From assembly GCA_015143295.1 (NCBI GenBank), contig CM026565.1:15870041-15934040 (forward strand): 64,000 nt of DNA, read 5' to 3'. This DNA is from Tetracentron sinense. Lineage: Eukaryota > Streptophyta > Magnoliopsida > Trochodendrales > Trochodendraceae. The notes under the pieces are model-generated. The model did not search any database. It saw only the letters and a program-made list of their open reading frames with translations, and was not told the origin of the DNA. The first letter of the stretch is position 1. Every line of letters starts with the position of its first letter. A program made the position numbers and the translations under genes. Of the stretch, positions 62,801 to 64,000 are shown one piece after another.

Positions 62801-63446
62801 TACCCTAAAGGAAATAAATAAACTAAAAAGTACTTACTCTGTCATAGTTGTTCACCATATTTTCATATTGGATATAACACACTCAAATCATATCTGTGTG
62901 ATATAATCTTGGACTCTTTGGATAACTAACTGAACAAGATTTTCAGTATCACTAATGTTGAAGCATTCATACACCTTTCGACACCAACACAAGTAAACTG
63001 AAAAGTTGGACTGACTAATATACATTCCTCCAGGGAAACTTTTGGTCTAACTTGTCCAACACAAGTAAACTGAAAAAATTGGATCGACTTATATACTCTC
63101 CTCCAGGGTAACTTTTGTTCAAATTTGTGAAGACAATACTTTATGGTGAGGGTTCCTATGATAGTTCTATTATACTGATTAGTGGAAATTTAATTCTTTT
63201 CCTTTCATTTCTTTTCTTTGTAATATTTAGCTTAACACATTGCAATTTAATTTACATCTTTTTCTCTCTCAACTCGGTACATTCTTCTAATTGATTGGCA
63301 TTCTTTCACTCATTGTGTATCAAAATTTCTCTTCCCATTCCATTGTAGGTTCGCCTTATTAAGGAATTGTATGAGAATCAGATTGGAGAGCTTTATCATA
63401 GTCTTCCTTATCATGTTATTGAATTTGTACTTGATGATTCTGACTG
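7492..63446 (+). CDS. CENP-O-like kinetochore protein gene, partial, multi-exon
   Basis: Eight + strand segments join in phase: 7492-7603, 12629-12687, 12761-12778 (optional), 12970-13068, 30028-30085, 30761-30897, 31044-31100 and 63349-63446. All inner borders are GT/AG. The frame reads through a helical N-terminal part ([19 protein letters not shown]), then the conserved block with [17 protein letters not shown] and QAYVDRREQ, and ends at [13 protein letters not shown] match this from memory to plant CENP-O (Cenp-O family, as in Arabidopsis At5g10710). CENP-O acts at the inner kinetochore with its partner subunits. The N-terminal start and the last exons are not in view. Intron sizes are about 5.0 kb, 73 bp, 191 bp, 17.0 kb, 675 bp, 146 bp and 32.2 kb, the two largest being filled by transposons. 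No frame break is seen in any exon, so it is probably functional if splicing copes. The family call rests on motif recall and not on a search. Confidence 0.75.
7604..8680 (+). other. Intron sequence, nothing recognised
   Basis: Start of the 5.0-kb intron. An open stretch at 7690-8004 has a hydrophobic, T-rich translation and no family resemblance, so I treat it as chance. Confidence 0.4.
8683..8816. repeat. GAGGC/GCCTC palindromic repeat remnant
   Basis: The stretch alternates GAGGC and GCCT words (GAGGCTTACGCCTTAAGGC, TTGAGGCTTATGCCTCA, GTGCGCCTCAA). This is the texture of a foldback-type miniature element. The GCCTAGGC-rich hAT MITE at 58081 has a similar style but is not the same sequence. 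Confidence 0.4.
8820..10293 (+). other. Intron sequence, no gene
   Basis: Contains a purine-rich patch at about 9328-9380 (GAGAGAGAGAGAAGAGAGGAG and a short G run) and AT-rich filler. No exon or element ends recognised. Confidence 0.4.
10303..10827. mobile_element. hAT-type MITE rich in CGGTTCGG
   Basis: A 525-bp non-coding element has inverted ends TGGGGTGCACATGG and (other strand) TAGGGGTGCACACGG. It is flanked by a perfect direct repeat GTTGAATGT at 10294-10302 and 10828-10836; hAT duplications are 8 bp, so one matching base may be chance. The body is made of GGTTCGG/CCGAACC words in both directions. It also has a ~40-bp unit repeated twice near 10657-10740 (GGTTCTGGGTTGGTTTTTT) and an (AT)n/T(n) tract. 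No transposase. Confidence 0.8.
10838..11897 (+). other. Intron sequence, no gene
   Basis: No exon seen. The only notable item is a short tandem copy of AAGTGGCCACCACAT at about 11730-11774. Confidence 0.4.
11898..12245 (+). repeat. 175-bp tandem duplication in intron
   Basis: Two adjacent copies start at 11898 and 12073 (GTTAAAGAACATCACACC). They run in register to TTGATGCTTTTCTT with scattered differences. The unit contains two matching words around a T-rich region and no reading frame. Confidence 0.85.
12629..12687 (+). CDS. CENP-O-like exon b
   Basis: Begins after TTCTGCAG and ends before GTATTG. The single G left over from exon a completes a Glu codon, giving [20 protein letters not shown]. 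It ends in phase 0. Phase agreement on both sides supports the borders. Confidence 0.8.
12761..12778 (+). CDS. Candidate 18-nt microexon
   Basis: The 18 bases after CGAAACATAG and before a strong GTAAGAAG donor encode ITEMAQ. The segment is phase 0 on both sides, so including or skipping it leaves the frame open. It would split the 282-bp gap between exons b and c into 73- and 191-bp introns. It is real only if transcripts show it. Confidence 0.45.
12970..13068 (+). CDS. CENP-O-like exon c
   Basis: Starts after GTATCAG and encodes [16 protein letters not shown]... through THYKVGTK-like residues (actual end TYKVGTK). It ends in phase 0 before GTATTG. Its frame remains open past the donor for only four codons before a stop, as expected for an intron. 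Confidence 0.8.
13069..13777 (+). other. Intron sequence before Gypsy-1
   Basis: Left part of the 17-kb intron. No gene or element ends recognised. Confidence 0.4.
13783..16511 (-). repeat. Gypsy-1 3' LTR (left copy)
   Basis: Runs from TGTGACGCCCCG to GGTCGTTACA on the plus strand (2729 bp), about 86 bp shorter than its partner. It contains a CT-rich (TTTCTCTCTC) block near 15556-15758 and about eight ~50-bp subrepeats marked by GAGGAACC(A/C)C between 14704 and 15095. Several open frames here are by-products of these simple sequences. Confidence 0.95.
16512..16526 (-). other. Gypsy-1 polypurine tract
   Basis: On the minus strand AAGGAGGGGAGAT directly precedes the 3' LTR start TGTAACGACCC. 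It is preceded by GAGGACGAAATTTTTG, a pre-tract motif shared with Gypsy-2 (GGACGAAATTTTGAGAGGGG). Confidence 0.85.
16558..17013 (-). pseudogene. Gypsy-1 integrase C-terminal part with chromodomain-like end
   Basis: A 151-residue open segment includes the GPFEIL...[13 protein letters not shown] integrase C-terminal motif. It ends with [20 protein letters not shown], the chromodomain-like signature of Tekay-type chromoviruses. That module is thought to guide insertion to particular chromatin. The segment is out of frame with the upstream integrase part across a break near 17014-17056. Confidence 0.85.
17056..17725 (-). pseudogene. Gypsy-1 integrase zinc finger and core (frameshifted)
   Basis: The upstream piece (17357-17725) has the finger end CLVCQQVK, the core entry [10 protein letters not shown] with the first catalytic Asp, and the second in SDRDPRF. 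A frameshift near 17370-17390 leads into a second piece. That piece carries [13 protein letters not shown] with the expected catalytic Glu, and EFAYNNSY. All three acidic residues (D,D,E) are therefore present but not in one frame. Confidence 0.85.
17726..18549 (-). pseudogene. Gypsy-1 RNase H and integrase N-terminal finger (frameshifted)
   Basis: The first piece has [15 protein letters not shown], the start of RNase H with its first Asp. A frameshift near 18380 leads to [24 protein letters not shown] and the end motif [15 protein letters not shown]. It then runs into the integrase finger region ([19 protein letters not shown]), where another frameshift cuts it near 17740. Confidence 0.85.
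18411..19250 (-). pseudogene. Gypsy-1 reverse transcriptase (frameshifted start)
   Basis: The main frame (18411-19106) contains [12 protein letters not shown], the conserved [10 protein letters not shown] motif and the catalytic FIDDILVYS. The thumb [16 protein letters not shown] follows. The N-terminal RT residues ([13 protein letters not shown]) lie in another frame at 19107-19246. The core active-site Asp pair is intact. Confidence 0.9.
19179..19811 (-). pseudogene. Gypsy-1 protease C-terminal half and RT N-terminus
   Basis: Carries the [10 protein letters not shown] motif typical of the C-terminal half of plant gypsy aspartic proteases, then the linker [15 protein letters not shown] and [12 protein letters not shown] of RT. 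It is out of frame with the DTGA active site in the preceding segment (break near 19880). The frame is lost again just after SVSPWGA. Confidence 0.9.
19838..20932 (-). CDS. Gypsy-1 gag with protease active site
   Basis: The open frame of 364 residues starts [14 protein letters not shown]. It has the retrotransposon gag core ([36 protein letters not shown]) and two zinc knuckles. The first ([13 protein letters not shown]) has one residue less spacing than the standard; the second ([14 protein letters not shown]) is canonical CX2CX4HX4C. It ends shortly after the protease motif LIDTGA, where a one-base loss shifts the frame. Gag forms the particle and binds element RNA. Gypsy-2 carries a clearly related gag. 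Confidence 0.9.
   Translation of the reverse strand: MPPRRAPGKYLGWGIRGYYALANLIQQQQAQNMNGNGNSRSPIATMPEHGNVTRLEKFKRLGPSAFSGTTDPLKAENWIRSLEKVFRAMSLPENDKPEFAIFLLEGEAEHWWTTVERTVPPHQRPVTWARFTELFYERYFSASMKKRKEMEFLQLTQGNMSVSEYEQKFNQLSRFAARFVEDEQWRVEKFEEGLKPAIRGKLAAQRFTSFSEILDRALRVERVHEELAQSSAGKGKGTVGKPWIKENNRQFTGKRKFEDMKNQGSTGRLGLKCEKCGQGHLTKDCRAKVCFQCGKPGHFKKDCPKAQPLALEGGKGRVFAITQEEAQQTEGVIEGKLLVFQVPAYALIDTGAHIRLSLLVLLNT
21268..21613 (-). pseudogene. Gypsy-1 leader reading frame upstream of gag, function unknown
   Basis: Between primer site and gag lies a frame starting [18 protein letters not shown]. It continues through [18 protein letters not shown] to [12 protein letters not shown]. After a frameshift a second copy of the motif ([12 protein letters not shown]) appears before a stop at 21268-21270. 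The duplicated PDGTxWxPPP motif argues for past coding. I recognise no domain. The minus-strand bases just before the ATG (TGTGTGTATGTGCAGG) look like a splice acceptor, so the frame may be reached by splicing. Confidence 0.45.
21758..21770 (-). other. Gypsy-1 primer-binding site
   Basis: The minus strand reads TGGTATCAGAGCC two bases inside the 5' LTR. It is complementary to the 3' end of plant initiator methionine tRNA. Confidence 0.95.
21773..24587 (-). repeat. Gypsy-1 5' LTR (right copy)
   Basis: 2815 bp, TG...CA on the plus strand, with the same CT-rich block (about 23578-23780) and GAGGAACC subrepeats as the left copy. It is the less gapped of the two LTRs. Confidence 0.95.
23849..23858 (-). 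promoter_or_regulatory. Probable TATA box of Gypsy-1 LTR
   Basis: The minus strand reads GGTTTATATAAATG inside the 5' LTR, upstream of the CT/GA-rich leader. In the left LTR the same site is changed to TTTATAAA. Confidence 0.5.
24593..25490. other. Unclassified retroelement-like remnant
   Basis: On the minus strand 24695-24943 reads [18 protein letters not shown]... and nearby frames give [20 protein letters not shown]-like coiled segments at about 25220-25300. These could belong to a decayed gag-like region, but I do not recognise the family and there are stops and frameshifts throughout. No element ends were found. Confidence 0.25.
25496..25680 (-). mobile_element. LINE 3' end fragment, antisense
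   Basis: The plus strand starts with TTTATTTTTTGCTGATCGGTAAAAG, i.e. a LINE tail (CTTTTACCGATCAGCAAAAAAT) on the minus strand. The next ~180 bp look like untranslated 3' sequence of the same group. Confidence 0.5.
25683..25900 (+). mobile_element. LINE zf-RVT fragment, sense
   Basis: The translated segment has [13 protein letters not shown] followed by [20 protein letters not shown] and VFSRSF. This matches the zinc-binding C-terminal region of plant L1 reverse transcriptases, as in the fragments at 3400 and 53289. It abuts the antisense fragment in the opposite orientation. Confidence 0.65.
25901..26655. other. Intron sequence, nothing firmly recognised
   Basis: Short open frames at 25843-26094 and 26140-26397 show no family motif. 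Some of this may be more LINE 3' sequence. Confidence 0.3.
26663..26836 (+). mobile_element. Truncated hAT-type MITE
   Basis: Begins TAGGGGTGTGAGTTTGGCCCC, the form of hAT MITE termini in this window, and is rich in GGGCTTGG/AAGCCC words. The right terminus is missing: the sequence runs straight into the CA repeat. Confidence 0.35.
26838..26890. repeat. (CA)n microsatellite
   Basis: About 26 CA units in a row. Confidence 0.95.
26893..27240 (+). repeat. Direct repeat, offset about 245 bp
   Basis: The string ACATACTTGAG(T/C)GACATGCCA...AATTGTCGCTT.GACATGCATCTGAAGAG is present near 26896 and again near 27141. It indicates an old partial duplication. Confidence 0.6.
27241..28540. other. Intron sequence, no gene
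   Basis: No exon. AGGGGTTGTTTGGTTGACCC at about 28321 resembles the terminus of plant miniature elements but no partner end was found. Confidence 0.35.
28543..29464. mobile_element. Candidate non-autonomous DNA element
   Basis: The left end CACCATAGTTAGCAAA matches the reverse complement of the right end, CACCAAAGTTAGCAAAG. Further in, TACATACTGGTATTATT pairs loosely with TTATACTGATATAAT. The interior has two CG-richer islands (near 28660-28700 and 29200-29290) against AT-rich surroundings. No target duplication was found, so borders and class are uncertain. Confidence 0.4.
29465..30027 (+). other. Intron sequence before exon d
   Basis: AT-rich end of the 17-kb intron. It closes with a T-rich tract and TGAGCAG acceptor. 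Confidence 0.4.
30028..30085 (+). CDS. CENP-O-like exon d
   Basis: Encodes [19 protein letters not shown] and ends with one base of a Gly codon at a GTAATT donor. Phase 0 in and phase 1 out agree with exons c and e. Confidence 0.85.
30113..30262 (+). repeat. 81-bp tandem duplication in intron
   Basis: TTGTTACTAATAGTAATG...CATGTCACTCTTTA.GACAC is present twice at an 81-bp offset, just after the donor of exon d. Confidence 0.85.
30761..30897 (+). CDS. CENP-O-like exon e
   Basis: Follows a long T-rich tract and TTTTACAG. Encodes [19 protein letters not shown], then [20 protein letters not shown] and LLSSNAM, before GTAAGG. The HTVPFFLPI stretch matches the conserved proline-rich strand region of the Cenp-O family. 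Confidence 0.9.
31044..31100 (+). CDS. CENP-O-like exon f
   Basis: 57 bases between TTTCAG and GTATGC encode [19 protein letters not shown], the helix that follows the conserved strand in this family. Its donor opens the 32.2-kb intron. Confidence 0.9.
31101..31798 (+). other. Intron sequence, no gene
   Basis: Start of the 32-kb intron. Short open frames near 31160-31400 on both strands lack family motifs. Confidence 0.4.
31807..32487. mobile_element. hAT-type non-autonomous element
   Basis: A 681-bp element has inverted ends TAAGGCTGTCAATTGG and (other strand) TAGGGCTGTCACTGG. It is flanked by TTCAAACG (31799-31806) and CTCAAACG (32488-32495), an 8-bp duplication with one mismatch. The body is rich in GGTAATTGG/ACCTATT words and has no coding frame. 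Confidence 0.75.
32640..33015 (+). mobile_element. LINE C-terminal fragment
   Basis: A frame with [22 protein letters not shown] resembles the WxWxERNxxIFE end of plant LINE ORF2. A T-rich untranslated stretch follows. No poly(A) remains. Confidence 0.5.
33016..35008. other. Intron sequence, no gene
   Basis: Contains a short tandem copy of GGTTTGGGATTCACAATGCTGGA (33047-33070 and 33090-33113) and a direct repeat of ACAAAGTAATAGGTT (about 34974 and 35021) that brackets the copia start. Nothing else recognised. Confidence 0.4.
35014..35263 (+). repeat. Copia 5' LTR
   Basis: Begins TGTCGTAAC and ends TTTTCTACT next to the primer site. Its first ~25 bases differ from the 3' LTR and match a string 47 bp upstream (ACAAAGTAATAGGTT), so the terminus may have been altered after insertion. 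Confidence 0.85.
35264..35279 (+). other. Copia primer-binding site
   Basis: TGGTATCAGAGCGGGA directly after the LTR, complementary to initiator Met tRNA. Confidence 0.9.
35328..35462 (+). repeat. ATGAACAGTGC minisatellite in copia leader
   Basis: About ten imperfect copies of an 11-14 base unit (ATGAACAGTGCT, GTGAACAATGTG, ATGAATAGTG) fill the leader between primer site and gag. Confidence 0.85.
35783..35998 (+). repeat. 108-bp tandem duplication in copia leader/gag region
   Basis: GAAGTTGAAAACCTTGG starts at 35791 and 35899, and the copies stay in register to GAATTGATTTA.ACCTCT. Confidence 0.85.
36040..36510 (+). pseudogene. Copia protease/pre-integrase remnant
   Basis: Frames give [24 protein letters not shown] and, best, the pre-integrase stretch [21 protein letters not shown] with [10 protein letters not shown]. 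The zinc-binding HCRLGHP motif that should follow is gone, because the sequence switches to Gypsy-2 LTR at this exact place. The protease active site was not found. Confidence 0.7.
36511..36928 (+). repeat. Gypsy-2 5' LTR, truncated
   Basis: Matches the last part of the 3' LTR (48991 onward) with an internal gap of about 165 bp after GGACGATGATT. It ends GGGTTCGGGGTGTCA, as in Gypsy-1. It starts abruptly at a GATTTTGAAATGG-type junction with copia sequence. Confidence 0.85.
36933..36945 (+). other. Gypsy-2 primer-binding site
   Basis: TGGTATCAGAGCC four bases after the LTR, for initiator Met tRNA. Confidence 0.9.
37259..37329 (+). pseudogene. Gypsy-2 gag, N-terminal piece
   Basis: Reads [15 protein letters not shown], a stop, then AIMALAN. 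It aligns with the first ~26 residues of Gypsy-1 gag (MPPRRAPGK...YYALANL). The LINE breaks it inside the ALANL codons. Confidence 0.8.
37344..37360 (-). other. Hairpin at LINE 3' terminus
   Basis: CCACTCAAAGGGAGTGG folds into a 6-bp stem. On the element strand it is followed by a run of 14 T that ends at the target duplication. Confidence 0.6.
37409..37482 (+). repeat. Long G runs in LINE 3' untranslated region
   Basis: G runs of 12 (37409-37420) and 20 (37463-37482), the second preceded by A10. On the element strand these are C runs. Run lengths may be unreliable. Confidence 0.8.
37645..38487 (-). pseudogene. LINE zf-RVT and RNase H
   Basis: An open frame of 280 residues lacks an upstream part. 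The N-terminal third has the zinc-binding cysteines and [19 protein letters not shown], then the [15 protein letters not shown] linker. From about residue 168 the plant LINE RNase H follows: [30 protein letters not shown] and [13 protein letters not shown], so the first three acidic residues are present. The final His-containing motif is not clear. Confidence 0.85.
39539..40288 (-). pseudogene. LINE reverse transcriptase core
   Basis: Two frames: 39875-40288 has [33 protein letters not shown] and [14 protein letters not shown]; 39539-39799 has [18 protein letters not shown] and the catalytic FADD. A stop and frameshift near 39800-39875 separate them. Both RT signatures typical of L1 are present. 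Confidence 0.9.
41025..41582 (-). pseudogene. LINE AP-type endonuclease
   Basis: The N-terminal part reads [10 protein letters not shown] (the catalytic Asn motif) and ISAIIEPK with the Glu. After a frameshift, [16 protein letters not shown] and [10 protein letters not shown] give the DxN site. It nicks the target DNA to prime reverse transcription in intact elements. A linker piece between endonuclease and RT ([13 protein letters not shown]) lies at 40717-40932. Confidence 0.85.
41825..43692 (-). pseudogene. LINE ORF1 (DUF4283 and zinc knuckle), split by an insertion
   Basis: N-terminal piece 43236-43538 has [20 protein letters not shown] and [14 protein letters not shown], the DUF4283 RNA-binding domain of plant LINE ORF1. 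The C-terminal piece 42512-42880 has [20 protein letters not shown] and a [14 protein letters not shown] knuckle. About 390 bp of unrelated, more GC-rich DNA lies between at roughly 42880-43260. The tail (41825-42430) is low-complexity acidic and without recognised domains. Confidence 0.75.
42880..43260. other. Foreign GC-richer insert in LINE ORF1
   Basis: The ORF1 frame is continuous on either side of this segment. The segment itself has no LINE resemblance and is visibly less AT-rich than the rest. Its texture resembles plant mitochondrial intergenic DNA, but that is an impression only. Confidence 0.4.
43786..44720 (+). pseudogene. Gypsy-2 gag, main piece
   Basis: Restarts in the repeated ALANL codons and reads QNMNGNGN, then [20 protein letters not shown] and [20 protein letters not shown]. 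It then has a stop at GEAEHW. Later frames give [12 protein letters not shown] and a degenerate zinc-knuckle region (CGHCGK, then [15 protein letters not shown] in another frame). It is closely related to Gypsy-1 gag but has stops and frameshifts. It ends near [11 protein letters not shown] with no protease following. Confidence 0.85.
44721..45060 (+). other. Gypsy-2 region between gag and polypurine tract
   Basis: About 340 AT-rich bases without any pol motif. It ends with TTTTAAGGACGAAATTTT, the motif that precedes the polypurine tract in Gypsy-1. Confidence 0.7.
45061..45072 (+). other. Gypsy-2 polypurine tract
   Basis: GAGAGGGGAGAT directly before the LTR start TATAACAACCC. Confidence 0.85.
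45804..45813 (+). promoter_or_regulatory. Probable TATA box of Gypsy-2 LTR
   Basis: CTATATAAAG is followed by AGGGTTAAACCC and a GA-rich leader, at a position like the LTR promoter of Gypsy-1. Confidence 0.55.
46085..46975 (+). repeat. 182-bp tandem array in Gypsy-2 LTR
   Basis: About four copies. AACCAACTTTAGGGAAGCCT occurs at 46231, 46639 and 46821. The first interval is 408 because a 226-bp insertion (221 bp plus 5-bp duplication) sits in it. The other is 182. Confidence 0.85.
46374..46594 (+). mobile_element. 5'-truncated LINE tail inside the 182-bp array
   Basis: 221 bp, ending TTATCGATC plus 11 A, flanked by GTCCG (46369-46373 and 46595-46599). Its T-rich untranslated sequence resembles the tails at 3800-3934 and 52935. 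Confidence 0.75.
47500..47680 (+). repeat. ~58-bp subrepeats in Gypsy-2 LTR
   Basis: Three units with GACTGATAGTCGGGAGTGGGTGG and TCCTCTTTG..GAGGTACG. These correspond, on the other strand, to the GAGGAACC subrepeats of the Gypsy-1 LTR. Confidence 0.7.
47690..48790 (+). repeat. ~140-bp tandem array in Gypsy-2 LTR
   Basis: Units made of two half-repeats (GGTTGAGGAGTGGGGATCG..GTACTT and GGCTTGAGGGGTGGGGACC..GTACTT). GGTTGAGG starts near 47763, 48114 and 48254 with a variant at 47975, giving steps of about 140 bp and one of 212. Minus-strand frames through the array are open by periodicity and I do not regard them as genes. Confidence 0.85.
49528..49793. mobile_element. Insert between Gypsy-2 LTR and copia integrase
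   Basis: Belongs neither to the LTR nor to copia. Both ends are rich in CGCTTCC/GAAGC words (CTCGCTTCCTAGGAAGCTCGC on the left, CCTCGCTTCCCGCATCTCG on the right). It could be a small foldback element. No target duplication seen. Confidence 0.35.
49794..50700 (+). pseudogene. Copia integrase C-terminal half and linker
   Basis: Resumes with [20 protein letters not shown] and VAERKN (the catalytic Glu region of copia integrase), then [21 protein letters not shown] frameshifted linker follows, up to [20 protein letters not shown] at the start of RT. The first half of the core, with its two Asp residues, is missing. Confidence 0.85.
50701..51480 (+). pseudogene. Copia reverse transcriptase
   Basis: Shows [30 protein letters not shown] and the [19 protein letters not shown] motif. 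The catalytic YVDDIVIIG is near 51172-51198, followed by [19 protein letters not shown]. Stops (for example at 50808, 50894 and 51423) and a frameshift after GDSHL break it. Confidence 0.9.
51481..52117 (+). pseudogene. Copia RNase H
   Basis: Has [54 protein letters not shown] and a C-terminal [10 protein letters not shown], all standard copia RNase H landmarks. Stops occur after EMTLL. Confidence 0.9.
52118..52130 (+). other. Copia polypurine tract
   Basis: GCTTGAGGGGGAG directly before TGTCGTAATG of the 3' LTR. Confidence 0.9.
52131..52372 (+). repeat. Copia 3' LTR
   Basis: 242 bp, aligned with the 5' LTR from AAGCCCATTACA to TTTTCTACT, and followed by ATCAC. Confidence 0.9.
52625..52865 (+). 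mobile_element. RTE-type LINE C-terminal scrap
   Basis: Broken frames give [13 protein letters not shown] and then NRLR...LRWFGHV...RPMTT. This is the RWMxGxT...RLRWFGHVxRRP signature at the end of RTE-like reverse transcriptases. It has stops throughout and lies between the copia and Gypsy-3. Confidence 0.6.
52866..52928 (-). repeat. Gypsy-3 3' LTR remnant
   Basis: AAATACCCTTGA...CTCAAAAAACCA followed by a T run and TACATCA matches the outer end of the right LTR (59862-59910). The adjacent minus-strand AAAAAAAAAGGAGAA would be the polypurine tract. Confidence 0.55.
52929..54258 (-). mobile_element. 5'-truncated LINE inside Gypsy-3
   Basis: Minus-strand frames give RT C-terminal motifs in order. 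These are [13 protein letters not shown] with VIVAKYG (53943-54251), [13 protein letters not shown] (53669-54049) and the zf-RVT end [14 protein letters not shown]...GVEWVFP (53289-53516). A tail with CAAAACAAAACAAAAAAAA ends it near 52935. It belongs to the same group as the fragment at 3400. Confidence 0.8.
54262..55520 (-). pseudogene. Gypsy-3 integrase
   Basis: From the N-terminal side: [20 protein letters not shown] (finger His pair) near 55430-55490; core piece 54493-55182 with [40 protein letters not shown] and [16 protein letters not shown]; then the C-terminal [20 protein letters not shown] region to about 54400. The second catalytic position reads SYRD where SDRD is usual, with the Asp kept. 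The first core Asp is not resolved. Confidence 0.85.
55700..56052 (-). pseudogene. Gypsy-3 RNase H
   Basis: Has [40 protein letters not shown] and [11 protein letters not shown] in one frame. Later RNase H motifs are in shifted frames towards 55700. Confidence 0.85.
56077..56850 (-). pseudogene. Gypsy-3 reverse transcriptase
   Basis: Frames carry [34 protein letters not shown] and the catalytic [27 protein letters not shown] of the thumb follows. A frameshift lies near 56430 just before the catalytic motif. Confidence 0.9.
56851..57610 (-). pseudogene. Gypsy-3 protease and RT leader
   Basis: The expected active-site region reads [18 protein letters not shown]. Relatives I know have an Asp between II and the Ser/Gly, so the catalytic Asp is absent by what looks like an in-frame loss. 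The C-terminal half ([20 protein letters not shown]) and linker ([20 protein letters not shown]) follow in another frame. Confidence 0.75.
57697..59221 (-). pseudogene. Gypsy-3 gag, split by a MITE
   Basis: The minus-strand ATG at 59219-59221 gives [16 protein letters not shown]. After a frameshift comes the gag core [20 protein letters not shown], then [16 protein letters not shown]. The C-terminal piece (57697-58068) has [16 protein letters not shown] and a zinc knuckle [14 protein letters not shown]. The hAT MITE at 58081-58541 sits between the pieces. Confidence 0.85.
58081..58541. mobile_element. hAT-type MITE rich in GCCTAGGCGA
   Basis: A 461-bp element has inverted ends CAGTGTAGTTAAGGCG and (other strand) CAGTGTAGTCAAGGCG, flanked by a perfect 8-bp duplication GGCTAGGC (58073-58080 and 58542-58549). 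The outer parts are packed with GCCTAGGC palindromes and the centre is AT-rich. It sits inside gag of Gypsy-3, so it inserted later. Confidence 0.9.
59287..59298 (-). other. Gypsy-3 primer-binding site
   Basis: Minus strand TGGTATCAGAGC, five bases inside the LTR. Confidence 0.9.
59304..59910 (-). repeat. Gypsy-3 5' LTR
   Basis: 607 bp, TGTAAAT...TACATCA on the plus strand. On the minus strand GGTATATAAGGGG near 59730 is a likely TATA box. Confidence 0.75.
61374..61560 (+). repeat. 41-45 bp minisatellite
   Basis: Five copies of (T)TCCTATTAAGTAGGGATT plus an AT-rich spacer, with unit starts at 61376, 61421, 61462, 61503 and 61546. Confidence 0.85.
61753..61774 (+). repeat. (CT)n microsatellite
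   Basis: About 11 CT units, about 45 bp downstream of the TATA-like site. Confidence 0.9.
62161..62725 (+). other. Intron sequence, no gene
   Basis: A 71-codon open frame at 62162-62377 has no recognisable motif. Nothing else supported. Confidence 0.35.
62726..63125 (+). repeat. Two short tandem duplications before exon g
   Basis: CAAAACTCCT...AAGGAAATAAATAAAC.AAAAAGTA is present near 62727 and 62788. CAACACAAGTAAACTGAAAA..TTGGA...CCTCCAGGG.AACTTTTG is present near 62986 and 63059. Confidence 0.7.
63349..63446 (+). CDS. CENP-O-like exon g
   Basis: Follows TTCCATTGTAG and encodes [19 protein letters not shown] then [13 protein letters not shown]. Two bases (TG) of the next codon remain before a GTAGGT donor. 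It joins in phase to exon f across the 32-kb intron. The remaining C-terminal exons lie beyond the window. Confidence 0.9.
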
Positions 63447-63714
63447 GTAGGTGCAAATTCTCTTACTCAGTTATTCTATAATAGTATGGAGTATCTGGAT
63501 CTTTCTGTTCATGTTAATACTTTCTTTTATTTGAATTTGGGTTTTAAATGGAGAGACTAGATGACGTTTGTTTGTCCTTATTATAGCTAGTGCAAGCTCT
63601 TATCTACTTTTCCTTTATCTAACACGGTGAATCTTGGGTAATTTGGGGAACTGTGTTATATTTGTCTTGTTATCACTATATTGGAGAAAATATTATTGAG
63701 ATTAGCATAAGCAA

Positions 63715-64000
63715 GGATACAATTGTCGATATCACGGGAAATATTGTTGCTTCAAAATTGGATATGTCACAAAGGTATATTTGAAATGGAGGATTTTATG
63801 AAAAATACGAAATATTCAATGAAACTTCCAAAATTTCAAAATTAAAATAAATACTCTTAAAATAAAAAATTCAAACAAATCAAAGTAGATAAGAGATGCA
63901 ATTGTAAGGGGCAAAGATTCGCTGACAGCGGTGTATGGTAAATTGATATGAATGTAACATTCATACATTGCTTAATACATCTAATAATCATAAAACATTG
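63715..64000 (+). mobile_element. Second copy of the CGATATATCG-type repeat, cut by window end
   Basis: GTCGATATCACGGGA, TGGATATGTCAC, TTCAATGAAACTTCC and AGATAAGAGATGCAATTGTAAG follow one another as in 6250-6600. The copies are diverged but collinear. Confidence 0.5.

Overview
The window reads as nuclear DNA of a flowering plant. It is AT-rich and packed with Ty3/gypsy, Ty1/copia and LINE remnants. The LTR elements use initiator-Met-tRNA primer sites (TGGTATCAGAGC), and there are several hAT-type miniature elements. The species cannot be fixed from the sequence alone.

The only host gene I can support is on the + strand. It is a set of short exons with canonical GT/AG borders and matching phases, running from about 7492 to 63446 and continuing past the right edge. 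The joined reading frame resembles plant CENP-O, the kinetochore component of the COMA/CENP-OPQUR group. Only about 640 coding bases are spread over 56 kb. Two introns, 13069-30027 (17.0 kb) and 31101-63348 (32.2 kb), have been inflated by retrotransposons. A possible 18-nt microexon lies at 12761-12778.

Layout: 1-7490 is intergenic or upstream sequence with an hAT MITE (971-1432), a LINE 3' end (3400-3934), a 252-bp tandem duplication and a CGATATATCG-rich element (6226-7065). The first intron (7604-12628) holds a second hAT MITE (10303-10827) and a 175-bp duplication. The 17-kb intron holds Gypsy-1 (13783-24587, minus strand), a Tekay/Del-like element complete from LTR to LTR with 5-bp target duplications but many frameshifts in pol, followed by LINE scraps.

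The 32-kb intron holds an hAT element (31807-32487) and then a nested stack. A copia element (35014-52372, plus) has Gypsy-2 (36511-49527, plus) in it. Gypsy-2 is a gag-only element without pol and with a >4 kb LTR. Its gag is split by a LINE (37330-43785, minus) with a 12-bp target duplication. After the copia come an RTE-like LINE scrap, Gypsy-3 (52866-59910, minus, decayed, carrying a LINE at 52929-54258 and an hAT MITE at 58081-58541) and an LTR-like non-coding block (60001-62160). The next CENP-O exon is at 63349-63446, and a second copy of the CGATATATCG-type repeat runs off the right end.

Most likely working relations: Gypsy-1 and Gypsy-2 share gag, LTR ends and the pre-polypurine motif, so Gypsy-2 is plausibly a TR-GAG-type parasite of Gypsy-1-like elements. 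The host gene must splice across all of this. I saw no tRNA, rRNA or CRISPR features.
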